Source: Symbiodinium sp. CCMP2592
Taxonomy: Eukaryota > Sar > Dinophyceae > Suessiales > Symbiodiniaceae
Assembly (NCBI GenBank): GCA_905221615.1
Contig: CAJNDT010006017.1
Coordinates: 214,001 to 278,000 of the forward strand
DNA length: 64,000 nucleotides
Reading direction: 5' to 3'
Position numbers and translations under genes: made by a program. Position 1 is the first letter of the stretch, and every line of letters begins with the position of its first letter. Positions 60,781 to 64,000 of the stretch are shown one piece after another. The notes below the pieces were generated by a model. It did not search any database and was not told the DNA's origin. It saw nothing but the letters and a program-made list of their open reading frames with translations.

Positions 60781-61405
60781 AATTTTATCTTTCACAGCGG
60801 AGGGTTGCGGGCGGAGGTGAAACATGAAAATCTTTGACGCCCGCATGTTGGGGGCGGGGTGGGGGGTGAAAGATGAAACTTACTTTCACGACGGGGATTG
60901 GGGTGGGGAGCGGAGTGAAAGATAAACTCCCCCTCTCCTCGCCCCCGCCTTCCCCATTTCACGCATTCTCGATGGAGCAGACCCAAAACCTTCAAAGAAA
61001 CGAAATGAAGCGACAAAAAACAAAAACATTTTCCCATGAACAAACATCCGCCCGGCATACAACAAGTTGTAGATTGTAGATCATCCCATGCCGAAACATC
61101 CACACCTCAACAACAGGCAGCGAAAGATCCCCTTGCAAGTTTCACCCCGCCCCCCTCCCCACCCCGCCGCCGTGAAAGACAAAAAGTTCATCTTTCACAC
61201 AACACCTTCCCCCCAACCCCTCGTGAAAGACAAGATTTGGTTTTTAATGTCCATTTGGCCCCCAACCCCCCGCCATGAAGCAGAAAGTTTGATGTTTCCC
61301 CCTCCCTGCCCCCACCGTGAAAGACACCCCCTGCCCGAAACCCCCACAGCGAAGGATAACCCTTCATTGTTCACCTTCCCCGCCCTCCGCCATCAAACTT
61401 AATCT
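60781..61405. repeat. Minisatellite of GTGAAAGAT / ATCTTTCAC words
   Basis: The word TGAAAGA recurs with G-rich spacers on the left. The pattern appears with C-rich spacers on the right, and ATCTTTCAC near both ends (60788 and 61401). The whole therefore tends to fold back. No coding. Confidence 0.7.
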
Positions 61406-62011
61406 TTCACCTCCCTACTGAACATTTGGCGTGGCCCTGTGCCTATGCCCTACCTACAGGATCATGGGGCCCGGCAGAACCGGTAAGTAAGGTCACTGCA
61501 ATTCTGAATGCTTATGCCCCTGCGAGTGAGGTACTTACTAGACTTGGTAAGTTCCCTGCTCCTGTATTTGATTGTCACTCAAATGCATAACGCTCCGTTA
61601 GGTCACTGCGACGTGTGCATACACATGTTCACTCTCAACTGCGCCAGTTGATCAGAACTTCCTCGTTATGCAGTAATGCCGTAGTTTTCTGGCGCTGCCA
61701 CTTGCTTCTGATTGGTGGCGGTCCTTACTCATTACCACCGGTTTGCGTACACACATACTCGCAGACGGGCTGCATGATGCTCCATCCAAGTCTGTGGGAG
61801 GCCCGGTAGAAGGCTGTGGGTACAAGCATGAGCTGGGTGCCAGGTCGTAAGTATCCACGCAAGGAAGATAACCTGACTCAGATGCGGACCTTAACCTTTT
61901 CGCACGGAGGTCGTCGCAGAGTCGGCTGAAGAAGGTTGCGCTTCAGATTGCTCGACAGGCCCCATGCAGGATCTGACCTCCAAGCCTGCTGGTGTGTGCT
62001 GATGTGTAGCC
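61406..62011. other. No recognised gene
   Basis: Nothing beyond short open frames on either strand. Confidence 0.35.
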
Positions 62012-62620
62012 TTGAAGATCTCGGATGACACCATTGAGAAGCTTCGCGGCATTTTCCGGTCGTTGGACGATGACCATTCGGGCACCCTTTCAGCAAACTG
62101 CTCAGCTTGCAAAGAGTCGCAGAACTCAGTGGAACCGAAGGTCCGATAGCACTCCTCGCCAGGTGGGGGAGATCGATGACGCCTTGGAGCGCTTAGAAGT
62201 GGAGGAGTCGATCCGTATCGAAATGAGGTGCGGCAACGCGGCTCTTGGCTTGGTGTCAGTTTTGGGTACACATGTGTTTTGATCCAAGGCGCCTGATGCA
62301 TGAGATCGATGTCGATGGGAGGGGCACCGTAAACTACACAGGGTCGCCTGCTAAGCTGGAACGGTAACCTCGTGAGTCAGCGCGCATCATGTCCGAGGAC
62401 TTGCGGCCAAATGAGCCGCAAAGACCGACCGACCGAGGTTCATCGCCGCCAACATCTCGAAGAAGCAGTATTTGCAGGTCCAGGTCTGTGGGAAGCTAAG
62501 CTCTGACGGTGTCAGCGCTGGAGTTTCTGCTACACGCTGCCGAGGCAAAGCAGCTTTTCACATTTTCGATGTCAATGGTACGGAGCTTGGTCAGATTTTG
62601 GCCAAGACTGTGGTCTTGTT
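62012..62620 (+). pseudogene. EF-hand protein remnants
   Basis: Three calcium-loop-like pieces in three frames. (1) 62015-62092, DTIEKLRGIFRSLDDDHSGT then LSA, with Asp, Asp, Ser, Gly and Leu in loop positions 1, 3, 5, 6 and 8. (2) 62296-62345, MHEIDVDGRGTVNYTG, a near-complete loop lacking the final Glu. (3) 62547-62600, KAAFHIFDVNGTELGQIL, an entering helix with a shortened loop. Order and spacing resemble a calmodulin or calcium-dependent kinase tail. Frames differ, so these are exons of a broken gene or a pseudogene. I infer calcium binding in the ancestor only. Confidence 0.6.
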
Positions 62621-62717
62621 GGTTGGCCCCGCACCACCTGTGGGGGGGGCAGTGTGTTCTGCAGAGGTGTGCTACTGCGTGGTTGCTGCCGCTTGTTAGT
62701 AGTAATGTCATCGTTAC

Positions 62718-63068
62718 GTGCTGGTTACCATACTACAAAACTTGATGTTGCTCTTTTCTCCTTGCAAGTGGTGTCCCTGTCCCTGCTCTGATGCAGTTCT
62801 CCGCTCTGTGAAGCACTGGCTGGGATCACTCTCCATCGTCCCTCTGCTCTGCCTTGGGTCGTTGCGGGTTGTGTGGGGCCGGGCCGAGGGCCGAGGGCCG
62901 GGGGGGGGGGGGACCCGAGAGCAGATCTGCCAAGAGGGCGCCTGGTCTGCTTCCATGAGCCTTCCAACAGCGACCGGCGGTAGGACAACAACAACCACCA
63001 CAACGACAACCACAACAACAGTCAACAATTACAACAACAGCAGCACCACCTTCACATCGACGACATGA
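62718..63068 (+). CDS. Possible small protein with Thr-run tail
   Basis: 116 codons from an ATG at 62718. It has a hydrophobic N-terminal half, a Gly/Arg part coded by a G-run (62899-62911), and a (Thr)12 plus Asn/Tyr/Ser tail coded by ACA/ACC repeats (62985-63060). No homology is recognised. Low-complexity DNA explains much of the open frame. Confidence 0.2.
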   Translation: MLVTILQNLMLLFSPCKWCPCPCSDAVLRSVKHWLGSLSIVPLLCLGSLRVVWGRAEGRGPGGGGTREQICQEGAWSASMSLPTATGGRTTTTTTTTTTTTVNNYNNSSTTFTSTT

Positions 63069-63389
63069 GCATCGAGACATGAGCCTCAAGCTTGCAAAAA
63101 GGGTTTCGCACCGACCTGACTGTGTGGCACTGAGCCGGTTTTGCACCAAAAGTTGCAAGCATCCATTTCATGCAAGAAGCGGTCATGACCACATCGGATT
63201 CTCGAGTTGCAGCTGCCTTTTGGAGAATTGCGGGCAGTCAGGCGAATCGAGTGCACGTGACCTCGTGCAAATCACTGCTTGTCGCCAAGGGAATGACTCT
63301 TCCGCCCTGAGCCACGGCTCCTGCCGTTAGAACCGGCCGCGGCTGAGGTCAGAGCGTGATGCACCACGGGTGGCCAGGAAGATGCTCGA

Positions 63390-63908
63390 GTGATTGAGGC
63401 GCGGAACCAAGCGAGGGGACCAAGGGAGCACCTCTTCTTGCGTCTTCTTGCACTGCTTGCTTTGCATCCCGGGTCTGAGGCCGCCGAAGCCTTCAGCAGC
63501 GCCAGCCCCGGCGCTGACTCGGCAGTTGCTGCACCTCAGCGAAATCCGGGGGACCTCAACGAAGCGTCTCTTGAGGCTTGCGGATTTGTTATGAGACACA
63601 GGGAATCATCCCAGCACTGGAGAAATTCAGCGAAACGAATGGCCTTGGAGGCCGGTGCCGTGGACACACTGGATGCTGACGGCGCTAGTCCCTCGCTTTC
63701 GCGTCCCAGCGAAAGCTGTTCATGGCGGGCGGCCTGGCCTTCCAAACTGCCAGAACAGTTGCCGCAAAGCTCCGAAGATGCAAGCTGTCAAGGTCCGTCT
63801 CCTGGCACCACGAAGCTGATCCGAGCTTGGAGGCTGATCGCCAGCTACCCAACGGTGGCGAAGATGGAGTCCACCTCCAGCTGTGACGCTGGATGGACCA
63901 CATCGTGA
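63390..63908 (+). CDS. Hypothetical protein, 172 codons
   Basis: Starts ATTGAGG-type at 63390 (GTG). It has a hydrophobic stretch LFLRLLALLALHPGSEAAEA, which could be a signal peptide with an Ala-x-Ala-like cleavage region. The rest is Ser/Ala-rich. Not recognised. An opposing frame of 95 codons overlaps it. Confidence 0.25.
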   Translation: MIEARNQARGPREHLFLRLLALLALHPGSEAAEAFSSASPGADSAVAAPQRNPGDLNEASLEACGFVMRHRESSQHWRNSAKRMALEAGAVDTLDADGASPSLSRPSESCSWRAAWPSKLPEQLPQSSEDASCQGPSPGTTKLIRAWRLIASYPTVAKMESTSSCDAGWTTS

Positions 63909-64000
63909 ATGTCGACACAGAAAATTGTCCGAAGGGTTGACAGCAACATCTGGCTTTGCCCTTGAGGTTCAACTTGGACTTGGGGATTCGGATTCTTGAC

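Noticed and set aside
1-64000. CRISPR arrays, bacterial operons, rRNA or tRNA genes
   Set aside because: None could be recognised. Tandem repeats here lack CRISPR spacer structure, and no cloverleaf or rRNA core sequence was found by reading.

Overview
The window looks like nuclear DNA of a dinoflagellate, most likely a Symbiodiniaceae-type alga. This rests on recognition, not a database search. The Copia polyproteins, the LINE reverse transcriptase with its GDxxxRLVSxxLA...DEATRPYQFAL block, and the TTTAGGG-type interstitial repeats all resemble what I know from that group. There are no bacterial operons, rRNA genes or convincing tRNA genes. About three quarters of the window is mobile or repetitive DNA.

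Layout. 1-5687 is a minus-strand Copia-like element (E1). It has a 5' LTR, a primer-binding site, gag-protease, an unusual Lys/Ala/Pro-rich middle protein, and the start of an integrase that runs off the left edge. 5688-14000 is a second Copia-like element (E2, plus strand) arranged head to head with E1. Its gag and protease are decayed, its integrase-RT-RNase H is nearly intact, and an extra coiled-coil plus zinc-knuckle ORF follows pol. 14003-19241 is a degenerate satellite with a unit near 290 bp, interrupted by repeat family A. 19247-26305 is a complete Copia-like element (EB) with 190-bp LTRs, a GGATA target duplication, an initiator-Met-type primer site and a polypurine tract. 26311-32045 holds an RNase H-like fragment, more satellite and family A, and a 2-kb stretch with no recognised gene. 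32046-42031 is a fourth Copia-like element (E3). It carries a 0.5-kb GA-rich tract in frame inside pol, a long charged ORF after pol, and a probable 3' LTR. 42045-44040 is satellite plus family A again.

44690-51141 is a LINE-type reverse transcriptase gene split by a 4.76-kb foldback transposon (45020-49782). The transposon has arms of 1.7-1.9 kb, a 6-bp target duplication and clustered GC-rich subterminal palindromes. A second LINE fragment at 53765-54560 has its 5' part inverted. At 56573-59181 is the only likely host gene: a membrane protein with a signal anchor, coiled coil, ankyrin-like segment and several membrane helices, broken into three or more frames. 62012-62620 holds decayed EF-hand segments.

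How the parts relate. E2, EB and E3 share one plan: gag with a zinc knuckle, protease, linker, SAP-like DNA-binding motif, integrase zinc finger, integrase core, RT, RNase H, then a hydrophobic C-terminal tail. The SAP motif, the tail and the extra ORF after pol (E2 and E3) are the most interesting parts. Most copies contain frameshifts or stops, so they are probably not autonomous as sequenced.
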